This document shows, piece by piece, positions 38,401-45,496 of a stretch of 64,000 nt of DNA (positions are counted from its first letter, which is position 1; every line of letters begins with the position of its first letter). The DNA is from Conchocele bisecta (taxonomy: Eukaryota; Mollusca; Bivalvia; Lucinida; Thyasiridae): positions 1 to 64,000 of the forward strand of contig JAQRGA010000044.1 in assembly GCA_029237695.1 (NCBI GenBank), in the 5' to 3' direction. The notes beneath the pieces were generated by a model. The model saw nothing but the letters and a program-made list of their open reading frames with translations, ran no database searches and was not told where the DNA came from. Position numbers and translations under genes: made by a program.

Positions 38401-41400
38401 GCAACACATGAGAATATGTTTACATGGAAAATATCAAATAGTCCAAATTGTAAAGACTCTAATGGAAAACAATTCTGCAAAAACCAGGAGCCCACTTTAT
38501 TGCGAAAAGAAAAGTAAGATATGATCATTTTTTCATTACATGTGAATATTTTAAAGAATTTTGGACAAAGATATCAGGCCCGTACGCAGAGGGGGTGCGA
38601 CGGGTGCGTACGCGCCCCCTTAACCATTTCACTCTTAACCCACAGGCATGCATAGTGGTATTGGCAAAAAGTGTAGATCCAGATGAGCCGGCTCGTAACG
38701 AGCCGTCTCATCAGGATCTGCACTTTTTGCAATTAATTTTCGTAATTTTGAGAACAAAAACACCCCATGTTCATAAATCGACTGGTCTGAAAATAAGTTT
38801 GCGATGATTTAGATTGGTCGCAAAATTAACAAATCAAAATCCATTCCAGTTACTTAGGGGTGAAAGGGTTAATCTGCCGAGGTCTGTCCGTGGGTATGCA
38901 AAAACAATGTTTAGCCCTTCGCGCCGTCGATAACGCACCCCCCCCCCCCTAAAATAATGCCTGCCTACGGGCCTGGATATCAGCATTTTTCAGCTAAATA
39001 GAAATTTGCAAACCTTTCCAATCACTAGAATTTCTAATCATATTTAACTACATGGTTCGCTGTTATGAAATAAAAACATGGTTTGACAGCACTTCAGAAT
39101 CATTTCCAATGGAAATGATTCTGAAGTGCTGTCAAAGCATGCTATAAATCTCTGATTACAACGACGTGTCTGGCTTACAAAACACTAGAATATATATGCC
39201 ATGAAGCGCTAACATGTCTGATTTACGATGCAACATCATCACCAAACGGGACAACCTGGTGACCCCCATGGTGTCAGGTTTGGAGAGGTTGCACTGTACG
39301 TGTACATTTACAAAATATAAATATTCGAATAGGCATACTTATTATATACCTACCCATGAAATACATAGTTATACGATGTAAATAAAAGTCATATGTTCTC
39401 ATCGATGAAATAAACAACTTCCGGTGAAAATACGACTACTTCCGCTATTTATATTCATAACGCGCATCTACAGTGCAACAGCTCAAATAGGCTGCAAATA
39501 CACATTCATTACCGTATACATCTAAAAAAAAATGCTAATTTCCATGGAGCGGTATATAATAAATAGAATATTCATATTTTTGCAACGAATATGACATATA
39601 TGTTCATCTCGTGGTGTGACATGTCCATATTTCACTCATGCATTTAATTCGTCGCAAAAATATGAATATCCTCTATGTATACACAGACAGCTCACATCTA
39701 CAGTGTGTCCACAGTTCAATCGGTTAAATCTCCGCAAAAACAATCAATGATGATAGGTATTCAACTAAATGTGAAACAATCAGCGTAGGCTTCGACCAGA
39801 ACGCACATCCGTGCGATCAAGATTTGAGTCCACACAGCTTGTCATTATAATATTAACTGCATCAGAACACATTGCAAATTAATATTAATAGCCATTTGAC
39901 TTTAACAATGTGAAAAATACCAGATCGGGCATGACCACGGTCTTATCGACTTCCACACTATATGTCGCTGACTTTGTTATAAATGTTTGTTATTTATTGA
40001 TACAATTTTTTTTTAAACAGGTTGGCCACCGACAATTAAAAACAAAGATAGTACTACTCTTCTCGTAGCTGTCGACCTTTCGAAGTTAGTTAGTTTGTAA
40101 CCCATTTCATTTTGTTTGTGGAAAATCCTAAATATTTTCTTTATTTGTGCTTAGAAGTATATCTCGTGCCCACCACATACTTTCATTGAGAAATACCAAA
40201 TACGAACATATTTAAATAGTTCAGACCCGTGAAGGTGTATTCCGAGTTTAATGGGTTAAACACACGTTCAAACTCGCCAGTAAAAAACCTTGAGATAGCT
40301 GTAGACGTTTCGAAATTAGACAAATGTTCAAATTCAACAAGTAACATTGGTATAATTATCTGTAGACGTTTCGAAATTAATTTCAGATACATGTTCAAAC
40401 TCGCCAGGTAAAATTTGAGATTCGTGTATCCGTTTCGAAATTAATTTCAGATAAATGTTCAGACTCACCAGGTAAAATTTGAGATCCATATATACGTTTC
40501 GAAATTATTTTTAGAAACATGTTCCAACTCAACAGGTAAAACTTGAGATAGCTGTATACCATTCGAAAGTATGTTTAGACAAAAGTTCAAACTCGATATG
40601 TAAAAGTTGGGATACATGTAGACCTTTCGAAAGGCAAATGTTCAAACTCAAAAGGTACAATTTGAGAGCTATAGACGTTTCGAAATTATGTCTAGACAAA
40701 AGTTCACTCACCAGGTAAAACTTGAGATATATGTACAAGAAACAGGAGACGAGGTAACACAGGATTTGCCAGCCTAGTGACGACACCAATATCCACATGG
40801 TGAGGCGCCACCTGGGTGTGACTTCACTGCTGATGTGGCACCACGAGCCGCTGCCAATCATGTAATCGACACCGTAAACGTCGTTCGATAGGGCAACCAT
40901 CGCGATGATTCCTGGAACACCAATGTACGTATTACCAATGCCAGGTTATACTATAGGGACACATATAGCTTTGTATAATTATTCTGTAGATATGACATTA
41001 TCTGGCAAAATAAACACTAATTCACCATTACCCCACGTATTGATTGGCATTAATATACATTTTATATCAGACGTAACTTTACACACTGATACCAGTGGTG
41101 ATAACCGTGTTTCCTTAAAATGTAAATGGACATTACTATTTACTGTCTGTATTTATTTTTTGGTGTGCAATGATCATACTTTATCATCTGTCGAAAATAA
41201 TATTTTTTTCAGGTGACGCATTTAATTAGTATAAATAATTTAAAAATAGCATGCCTCAGTGACATATAATATGAAAATAGCCTGATACCACCGCGCGTCA
41301 CTAAAGTAAAATAAATATTACTAAATTATTATATATGTATAGCGGGCACTTGTAATGTTTAGAACTGGTAGAATAATGACACAATTATACACTTGTTTAA

Positions 41401-42862
41401 TTTCTATAAATAACAGTTTGTGCCTACTGAGTGGGCATATACCTTTAATGAAGAAAACATAAAATGGGCGTCACGTGGGGGCCGTTTCACTAAACTTCGT
41501 ACGACTAAAATGTTCGTAAGTGCATATTTAGAATAGTCTGTAAATTTCAATTGATGGATTTACATGTATTGAGCATAGGCTGCAGCCTATGCTCAATAAA
41601 TGTAAATCCAATAATTGACATTGTTAAAGTGAAATTTACAGACTAATAATCATAATTTTGCACTTACGAACATTTTAGTCGTACGAAGTTTAGTGAAACT
41701 GGCCCCAACATTTTTGAAAAGGGGGTTTGACTTTCAACTGTGAAGCAATCGAAATATGTAAGGGGTCCAGGGACCCCTGACTAATTTCAGTTGCTTCACA
41801 GTCTCAACTGTCGAATTCAGGGGCACACTTCTACAAAAACCTCTGAGCCTCTATGAAAGCGCAATGGTGCCAATGCTAAAATATATGTATCTCCTAATTA
41901 GGAGATACTAAGTCCTAATTAGGAGATAGTAACTAATAATTAGGAGGCATTAATTATGTCCTGATTAGGAGATAATAACACCTAATTAGGAAATAGTACA
42001 GTACTTGCCATCTCCTAATTAGGACTTCGTATCTCATATTTAGGAGTTAGTACCTCTTAGTATCTTAGTATCTAGGAGATAAAACATTTTAGCATCGACA
42101 CAGATAGTAAGTCCGAATTAGGAGATAATAAGTCCTAATTAGGAGATATTATCTCCTAATTATGAGATACTAATTCCTAATTAGGAGTTACAATCTCCTA
42201 AATAAATTATGACTAATTAGGAGTTACTATCTCCTAGTTATGAGATACTACGTCCTAATTAGGACTTAGTATCTCCTAATTAGGAGATGATAACAATAGT
42301 TTAGCATTGGCACCTGGACGCTTCCATATAAAATAGATTTGGATCAATGTAAAAAGCATATTTCTGAAAATGGCAATACGTTTAGCAGTGTTTTTATTAG
42401 TAGGGCATTCGTCACGTGTCTATACCTACCAGGCACGCCCCAGCAGATCACGTGATACAACATCCTACACAACGGCTTCGTCGTCAGATCCGTGTGATAA
42501 ATCACCAAGGTAACCATGTGTACGGCGAACATCGTGGTCCAGAAATATGACGCCATGTTGGAAAATGTCGTCATGCAGCCCTGGGCGACGCACAACCAGT
42601 TCGTTTTCGGTATTTCTCCAGTGCCTTCGTTATAATGCACGGCGTAGAATATGTTACCGGCAAAATATCCAATGCCCGTGAGCAAATCTGCGATTGTCAG
42701 GTAAAGTAATAAAGTGCGGTTTGAATTTCGGATTTCGTCAAACAGGTAGTAGGTTATAAATATCACAAGGCATCCTGATATAGACAATCCGCTACTGATG
42801 CCTGTTAGTGCCAATGTGTAACTTGGCAACACTAGAGTATCTGTATCGTTTGTGTCATTCAT
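20074..42862 (-). CDS. GPR157-like: GPR157-like seven-transmembrane receptor, three exons
   Basis: Exons join(42862-42430, 40911-40712, 20439-20074), minus strand. Exon phases agree (donor after phase 1, then phase 0) and all junctions are GT/AG. The product is 332 residues; vertebrate GPR157 is about 335. Acidic N-terminus with N-glycosylation sequons, TM1 about 17-40, TM2 50-74, TM3 92-122, TM4 133-153, TM5 183-207, TM6 and TM7 in exon 3. Cys91 and Cys169 fit the TM3-ECL2 disulfide. Family features seen are WGVP at the end of TM4, the WCxI motif in ECL2, and W-x-T-I/V-R-F at TM6. GPR157 belongs to the cAMP-receptor-like (Dicty_CAR) group; the vertebrate protein is reported as a Gq-coupled ciliary receptor. 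The ligand is unknown. Introns are about 1.5 kb and 20.3 kb. No promoter is recognised because a satellite foldback lies just upstream. Confidence 0.9.
20457..20751 (+). mobile_element. Family F element, copy 2, next to splice acceptor
   Basis: TATAGGAATGAATGGC head and GTGCTGGAATTATT tail as in the other copies. In transcript orientation its end lies directly upstream of the exon 3 acceptor and occupies the branch-point/pyrimidine-tract zone. Confidence 0.8.
20927..21038. repeat. Family J palindrome, copy 2
   Basis: Starts TTGTCTTTTGAGTCGGTG and ends CTTCTCAAAAGACAA around an AGTCATAT/ATATGACT stem. Confidence 0.75.
21150..21310. repeat. Family I palindrome
   Basis: TCGTCTGCTGTAAATG on the left and AACAACAGACGACA on the right. 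The core AGAATCGTCTCCACTGGAGA is mirrored, with flanking TTTTGGCAGC. Members or fragments occur at 19488, 29596, 39060, 47017, 47232, 53492 and 56850. Confidence 0.75.
21480..21590. repeat. Palindrome, otherwise unassigned
   Basis: AAACTCGTTTCCCTTTGATATG...TTTATGAAACT on the left is mirrored by AGTTTCATAAATCGCATATC...AACTCGTTT on the right. Confidence 0.55.
21668..22497. mobile_element. Satellite foldback N1 (TCTCCTAATTAGGA array)
   Basis: The left end TATGGAAGTGTCATGGTGCC...ATGCTGAAA and right end TTTGAGCATCGG are degenerate inverted termini. Between them about 770 bases consist of variants of AGTATCTCCTAATTAGGACT, a word that is itself largely self-complementary. A second element with the same ends is at 41856-42333. 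Confidence 0.75.
22560..22790. repeat. Family H repeat, partial
   Basis: CGGTTACTAGACGAAAAATGCG and CTCGTCAGGAAACCG match 44130-44200. Confidence 0.55.
22801..23160 (-). repeat. Family G repeat, copy 1
   Basis: Contains ATGACATATATGTTCATC, CGCTCCATGGAAATTAG and ATTTCATCGATGAGAACATA. Reversed relative to 39335-39680 and 54247-54640. Confidence 0.7.
23410..23540 (-). pseudogene. Tc1-like transposase C-terminal fragment
   Basis: The minus frame reads SIRQASVQAVINSMRHRCQ followed by ACIAAMGGHTRY, matching the usual end of a Tc1-type transposase (SMRxRCxAxIxARGGHTRY). No catalytic motifs remain upstream. Confidence 0.75.
23908..24154 (+). repeat. 5' LTR of Ty3/gypsy element
   Basis: Begins TGTTGTATTATG and ends CATAACATTACA. 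It contains a TATA-like CATATAAATACAG near 24002. It matches 28715-28957 except for about six substitutions, all transitions, and two small indels. GTGGT precedes it and ATGGT follows the 3' LTR: a 5-bp target duplication with one mismatch. Confidence 0.9.
24155..24167 (+). promoter_or_regulatory. Primer binding site, tRNA-Leu type
   Basis: TGGTGTCAGAAGT directly follows the 5' LTR. TGG pairs with the CCA tail and TGTCAGAAGT fits the acceptor end common in animal tRNA-Leu (family knowledge; not searched). Confidence 0.7.
24264..24958 (+). pseudogene. gag: gag of the gypsy element
   Basis: An ATG frame (24264-24791) gives a capsid-like protein with WEKFEDHLQLIF near the start and RLKLAARECQF about residue 118, typical of Mag-lineage Gag. 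A stop at 24789-24791 and a frame change precede the nucleocapsid part, where a CxxCxxxxHxxxxxC knuckle is readable near 24900-24940 and a CxxCxxxxHxxxxC knuckle follows near 24958-25000 in yet another frame. A short duplication near 24960 separates the two knuckles. Confidence 0.85.
24959..26964 (+). pseudogene. pol: pol of the gypsy element: protease, RT, RNase H
   Basis: The protease has KIDTGSQVNILP (catalytic DTG). RT begins with PPRRVPVALRDRLKQELDRM and shows KLDTRSAYW. A frameshift near 25880-25920 splits this from SPYGRYRYLRLSYGLKSSQD and the VSIVDDVIV catalytic box. RNase H follows with LQTDASRSGLGCVL and ends with a VKHVPGKNIPVADTLSRK motif. The pol frame ends at a stop near 26962. 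Confidence 0.9.
27094..28031 (+). pseudogene. pol: Integrase of the gypsy element
   Basis: H2C2-type finger: CHMGIIKTQKRARDVMFWP ... CSVC. Catalytic core with ATDIF, then KSDDGPQFSSQEF. A frameshift near 27550-27590 separates these from AERTVGIVKSIF with the third acidic residue. The C-terminal part has GDSVRIQ and YRRNRRHLLQ, a GPY/F-like module. About 130 bases between the end of RNase H and this frame are also shifted. Confidence 0.88.
28715..28957 (+). repeat. 3' LTR of Ty3/gypsy element
   Basis: TGTTGTATTATG ... CATTACA, preceded by the purine tract. It lacks eight bases present near the start of the 5' LTR and has a 4-base insertion (GTTA) near 28897. Confidence 0.9.
29033..30389. repeat. 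Degenerate repeat region with recurring ATGGCCGCC-like words
   Basis: Words such as GATGGCCGCCAAT (29086), ATATGGCCGCTAT, AAAATGGCCGCCAC and AAATGGCGGCCATC recur at roughly 110-190 base steps. A family I fragment (TGCTGTTATTTTACAGTTTG) is at 29597. No gene is seen. A similar region is at 51600-52160. Confidence 0.45.
30390..30985. repeat. Mollusc-type tandem array, left part
   Basis: About four diverged units of about 150-165 bases, each with GTTATGCTCCGGAC, CAGTGCGC and AAAGGGAGATAACT, then GCGACACACC. It continues at 37861-38160 beyond the LINE. This repeat style is widespread in molluscs (from memory). Confidence 0.75.
30993..31970 (+). pseudogene. LINE ORF1 (PHD-like finger, coiled coil, RNA-binding region)
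   Basis: The first frame gives CYMCAARYCHKC ... GFSWHCLSC, a C2-C2-HC-C pattern like the PHD-like finger of some CR1-group ORF1 proteins. A stop at 31147 is followed by a second frame (31168) with a heptad-rich KSLETKLDNLDTVL coiled coil and RASNIIVYNLNES, then a third frame (31385) with ITSAFRLGNKVGGKTRPLKI. Frameshifts separate the parts. The N-terminus is cut at the array junction. Confidence 0.75.
32064..32760 (+). pseudogene. LINE ORF2 endonuclease domain
   Basis: APE-type endonuclease: VIYTNADNLLNKMEEL, IGITET, GRGTAIYIKDD, IGCIYRSP, ILIMGDFNYKEINW, then after a stop at 32583 LDLIFTNEEN and GKSDHLVLKF, which holds the catalytic SDH. One stop and frame change break the domain. Confidence 0.88.
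32950..34255 (+). pseudogene. LINE ORF2 reverse transcriptase domain
   Basis: Segments in shifting frames: a linker from about 32974; LKPGKSQGSDGIHQKILKE; NDWRKANISAIHKKGSK; NYRPISLTSVICK; FLDFKKAFDTVPH; GIPQGSVLGPVLFLVCINDL; then LCADDTKIYTVS holding the catalytic ADD. The frame changes near 33185, 33478 and 34040. The region ends where the TIR element inserts. Confidence 0.9.
34503..34942. repeat. Perfect 220-bp tandem duplication
   Basis: The unit starting ATTGATGTTCTCATGAAG at 34503 recurs at 34723; by eye the two units are identical to the end (TTATAACAAAAT). It is a very recent duplication or an assembly artefact. Confidence 0.85.
35900..36130. repeat. About 90-bp tandem repeat, three diverged units
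   Basis: GCCGATATTGTTTT...TTTCCGTAAATGGTGTTGA recurs at about 35911, 35999 and 36075. It resembles the TTTGCGGAAAATATT words of family T. Confidence 0.6.
36405..36490. repeat. 41-bp direct repeat, two units
   Basis: AACAGTAACAAACTGTCTGTG followed by TATATATTACTTAAA occurs twice in tandem with one change. Confidence 0.7.
36600..36705 (-). pseudogene. tRNA-like pseudogene or SINE head
   Basis: The reverse complement shows an A-box-like TGGCGCAATAGTCGTGAGG, an extended variable arm (CCGATTCCCGAAAGGGTCGG) and a B-box-like GGGTTTCAAACCTC. The long variable arm suggests a class II (Ser/Leu-like) ancestor. The anticodon arm is not convincing, so a functional tRNA is unlikely. Confidence 0.5.
37017..37641 (+). 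pseudogene. LINE ORF2 C-terminal part, resumed after insertion
   Basis: EKDLGVVIDNQLKFTQHI (RT palm/thumb) then, after a frame change near 37140, LYKSLVRPHLEYGSKAWS, QRRATNIV, LGLPSLQYRRVRADMIHVYK and the TINQFKNRLNKAW end, all standard for CR1-group ORF2. It terminates at TAA 37639-37641. 3' UTR follows to about 37860. Confidence 0.9.
37861..38160. repeat. Mollusc-type tandem array, right part
   Basis: About two units with GAGTTATGCTCCGGACAGG, AAAGGGAGATAA and TTGCGCACGACACAC. It is the continuation of 30390-30985. Confidence 0.75.
38340..38577 (+). pseudogene. LINE (L1/Tx1-like) C-terminal fragment
   Basis: One frame gives RVKQFKYKAIHIILATHENM then FTWKISNSPNC. A later frame gives HFFITCEYFKEFW. 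Together these match the cysteine-finger end of L1/Tx1-type ORF2 (SPNCxxC...HFFxxCxxxxxFW). A scrap of family W (CTGCAAAAACCAGGAGCC) splits the finger near 38470-38492. Confidence 0.7.
38578..38995. repeat. Element ending GGCCCGTA with a family K copy inside
   Basis: The left end GGCCCGTACGCAG and right end CTGCCTACGGGCC are inverted. The K element occupies about 38625-38872. A poly(C) run is at 38938-38949. Confidence 0.6.
39060..39145. repeat. Family I palindrome core
   Basis: ATGGTTTGACAGCACTTCAG is mirrored by CTGAAGTGCTGTCAAAGCAT around TTTCCAATGGAAA. Confidence 0.7.
39335..39680 (+). repeat. Family G repeat, copy 2
   Basis: Starts TATTATATACCTACCCATG and ends TATGAATATCCTCTATG. Same elements as 22801-23160 in the opposite orientation. 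Confidence 0.7.
39681..40261. other. No gene or repeat recognised
   Basis: Intronic sequence between family G and the donor-derived array; nothing supportable. Confidence 0.4.
40262..40740 (-). repeat. Eight-unit array derived from the exon 2 splice-donor region
   Basis: Units start at about 40265, 40325, 40393, 40457, 40521, 40585, 40640 and 40702, with periods of 55-68 and mostly 64. Read on the minus strand, each carries a version of ATCTCAAATTTTACCTGGTGAG followed by GAAC and TTTCGAAAC. The unit at 40702 overlaps the real end of exon 2 and its GTGAGT donor. The unit at 40457 keeps TTTTACCTGGTGAGT intact; others show GCGAGT or TTGAGT. Confidence 0.85.
40712..40911 (-). CDS. GPR157-like: GPR157-like exon 2 (ECL2, TM5)
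   Basis: Acceptor TTCCAG|GAATC at 40912/40911. Donor TTTTACCTG|GTGAGT at 40712/40711. It encodes GSGSWCHISSE in ECL2 and a TM5 with SSLGWQILCYLV. The last 30 coding bases and the donor are the template of the tandem array at 40262-40740. Confidence 0.9.
40958..41452. mobile_element. Family R element, copy 2 (left end missing)
   Basis: Right end CTACTGAGTGGGCATATACC as in family R. It shares CCACGTATTGATTGGCATTA and TGATAACCGTGTTTCCTTAA with the R1 interior in reverse. It lies in receptor intron 1. Confidence 0.7.
41477..41705. repeat. Family C palindromic element in receptor intron 1
   Basis: GGGGCCGTTTCACTAAACTT and AAGTTTAGTGAAACTGGCCC ends around TGAGCATAGGCTGCAGCC. Confidence 0.8.
41735..41815. 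repeat. Short palindrome
   Basis: CAACTGTGAAGCAATCGAAA is mirrored by TTTCAGTTGCTTCACAG around GGGGTCCAGGGACCCC. Confidence 0.7.
41856..42333. mobile_element. Satellite foldback N2 (TCTCCTAATTAGGA array)
   Basis: Ends ATGAAAGCGCAATGGTGCCA...ATGCTAAAA and TTTTAGCATTGGCACC...GCTTCCATA. The interior is CTAATTAGGAGATA words. A lone copy of the terminus is at 58628-58662. Confidence 0.8.
42430..42862 (-). CDS. GPR157-like: GPR157-like exon 1 (TM1-TM4)
   Basis: ATG at 42862-42860. The frame is open back to a TAG at 42895-42893, so this is the first possible ATG. The donor is CCTG|GTAGGT at 42430/42429. It encodes MNDTNDTD... through WGVP. It joins exon 2 in phase 1 to make a glycine codon. Confidence 0.9.
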
Positions 42863-42901
42863 TGTGTCGAATGATGTAGTGTTCACTTTAGTCTAGCTAA
42901 C

Positions 42902-43201
42902 ACGGAGTCCCGCATGTATTTTTTTTATAAATTCGTTCCCACGAAATAACAATTCGTTCCCTCAATTTAACAATTCGTTCCCTCAATTTAACAATTCGTT
43001 CCCACGATATAACAATTCGTTCATGGGAACGAATTGTTATTTCGCGGGAACGAATTGTTAAATTGAAGGAACGAATTGTTAATTCGTGGGAACGAATTGT
43101 TAATTCGTGGGAACGAATTGTTAAATTGAGGAAACGAATTGTTATTTCGTGGGAACGAATTAATAAAAAAAAGAATGTTACGTCCCCTGCGGTGCTCCGT
43201 A
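42902..43201. mobile_element. Satellite foldback S3, 39 bases upstream of the receptor ATG
   Basis: Begins ACGGAGTCCCGC and ends GCGGTGCTCCGTA. The interior is CGTTCCCACGAAATAACAAT words on the left and the complement on the right. A diverged right half is at 19193-19316. It occupies the receptor's 5' flank. Confidence 0.85.
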
Positions 43202-43202
43202 G

Positions 43203-44007
43203 GTTAAAGGGGCATATCAGCATTTTTTGACAAAATACAATAGTAACTATAAAAAATGTGTTTTCATCATGGCCCTGTGTAAAGTGGTTTAATTGAAGAT
43301 ATATGATGATACTAGTACGGAAGCCCATTAGGGCCACTTCACTTGTTTTTAGTTTCCATTTATTCAAGATGTTTTCTTGAAAGTTCTTTTCTTGAATTTT
43401 CAAGATCTTTTCTTGAATTTTCAAGAAAAGATCTTGAAAATTCAAGGAAAGAACTTGAAAAGAACTTGAAAATTCAAGAAAACATCTTGAAACATTGAAA
43501 ATAAAGTTATTTTCTTGAATTTTCAAGATCTTTTCCTGAATTTTCAAGAAAAGATCTTGAAAATTCAAGTAAAGAACTTGAAAATTCAAGAAAACATCTT
43601 GAAATATTGAATTTTCAAGTTCTTTTCTTGAATTTTCAAGAAAAGATTTTGAAAATTCAAGAAAGGAACTTGAAAATTCTGAAAATTCAAGAAAAGATCT
43701 TGAAAATTCAAGAAAAGATCTCGAAAATTCAAGAAAGTATCTAGAAAATTCAAGAAAAGATCTCGAAAATTCAAGAAAATATAAGAAAAAGTGAAGTGGC
43801 CCTAATGGGCTTCCGTATACTAGGACTGCTGGGTTGTTTCAATTGTCACCGATATCGGTACATAAGTATCAGATTGTCTATCTTTGTTGAACGCAACACG
43901 ATAGGAAATCCGATATTTATGTACCACTTTACAAAGGGTCATGATGGAACACGTTATTATTTTTGTATAGTATTGTTTTAAAAAAATCCTGATATGCACG
44001 TTTAAGT
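43203..44007. mobile_element. Family M element interrupted by S4
   Basis: GGCATATCAGCATTTTTTG at the left is inverted at the right end (AAAAAAATCCTGATATGCAC). S4 sits at 43316-43817. Comparison with 19947-19965 shows the uninterrupted target. Confidence 0.7.
43316..43817. mobile_element. Satellite foldback S4 (TACGG...CCGTA) with TACTAG duplication
   Basis: Begins TACGGAAGCCCATTAGGGCC and ends with the complement GGCCCTAATGGGCTTCCGTA. TACTAG flanks both sides (43310-43315 and 43818-43823). The related uninterrupted site near 19955 has one TACTAG, proving the insertion. The interior is GAAAATTCAAGAAAAGATCTT-type self-complementary words. Confidence 0.9.
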
Positions 44008-44034
44008 TAACATACCTATACCCCTTGTGCTGCA

Positions 44035-44405
44035 TTCCCTGCCGGTTCCTGACGAATTGCCATTCAGCTTTATTCAGAAGATACTGCATACACATATTTT
44101 CATCTAGTAACCGGCGCAAGAACATTGCGCCGGTTACTAGACGAAAATGCGTGTATGCGAGAGCTATAAGTGCAACTAAACGGCATCTCGTCAGCAAACC
44201 GATGCATTTCTCGACGCGAAACATGTTTGCATCACAAATGTGTACTGAAAATGTGACACTACACCCACTGGTGTTGCACCCCGCGCAGGCGTAAAATGAA
44301 AGTCTATCCGTTTTACTTGGAGCTATCGCATACACGCATTTTTCGTCTAGTAGCCGGCACAATGTTCTTGCGCCTGTTACTAGACGCAAATGTGTTTATG
44401 CAGTA
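44035..44405. repeat. Family H, paired foldbacks
   Basis: A hairpin GTAACCGGCGCAAG/CATTGCGCCGGTTAC lies at 44108-44140. A second pair of CTAGTAGCCGG...TGTTACTAGACG arms follows at 44345-44392. The interior matches 22640-22760. Confidence 0.6.
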
Positions 44406-45464
44406 TCTTCTTAAACATTTCACCCATAAGTAACTGAATGGGCTGCGATATGTTCGTTTTGCAACCAATCCAATCATCGCAAAATGATTTTCAGACTATT
44501 CCATTTATGACAAGAGCTGTAGGAGAACAGAATAGCTCGGCTACGAGGGTTGTCGATGTACACATAGCTTGACAAACACGGTGGCCGCGGCCCGCATAAA
44601 AACCTTAACTAAGGTTGACTCAAAACCTTAACCAATGGAAATTAACTAAGTAATTCAAGGGGTTATTGATGTACATCTCTAGGAGATGAAGTTTTCCAAG
44701 TATGGTTGCTGTAGGCCCAGGTGTGTTCCATATACAAGCTTGACTAAAAACCTTAACCAAGGGGAAATAACTAAGTAATCCAAGGGTAAAAGTAGGTGAA
44801 GGTCAAATATAGGTCAGGGGTTATTGATGTACATCACTAGGAGATAAAGTTGTCCAAGTATGATTGCTGTCGGCCCTGGAGTATTCCATATACAAGCTTG
44901 ACTATAAACCTTAACCAAGTTTGAGTACAAACCTTAACCAAGGGGAAATAACTAAGTAATTCAAGGTTAAATGTAGGTCAAGGTAAAATATAGGTCAGGG
45001 GTTATGGATGTACATCCCTAAGAGAAAACGTTATCCACGTATGGTGTCTGTATGCGCAATAGTATTCCATCGACAAGCTAGACTAACAACTTTAACAAAG
45101 GTTGACTAAAAACCTTAACCAAGGGGAATTAAGTAAGTAATTCAAGAGGAAATGTAGGTTAAGGTCAAATATAGATCAGGGGTGATTGATGTACATCCCT
45201 ATGAGAAAAGTTTGTCCAAGTATGGTGTCTGTATGCACAATGGTATTCCATCTACAAGCTTGACTAAAAACCTTAACCAAGGTTGACTAAAAACCTTAAC
45301 CAAGGGGAATTAACTCAAGGTCAAATATAGGTCAAGGTCAAATATAGATCAGCTGTTATTGATGTACATCACTAGGAGATGAAGTTGTCCAAGTATGGTG
45401 GGTGTAGGGCCAGGAGTATTTCGCATACAAGCTTGACTAAAAACCTTAACCAAGGCGTGACGGT

Positions 45465-45496
<32 letters not shown>

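Noticed and set aside
42343..42429. Extension of receptor exon 1 past 42430 (RYRHVTN...)
   Set aside because: It runs through a good GTAGGT donor. The residues beyond do not fit the family, whereas exon 2 does.
42863..42886. Receptor start at the GTG at 42886
   Set aside because: Nuclear genes rarely start at GTG; the first in-frame ATG is at 42862 and gives a length close to the family norm.
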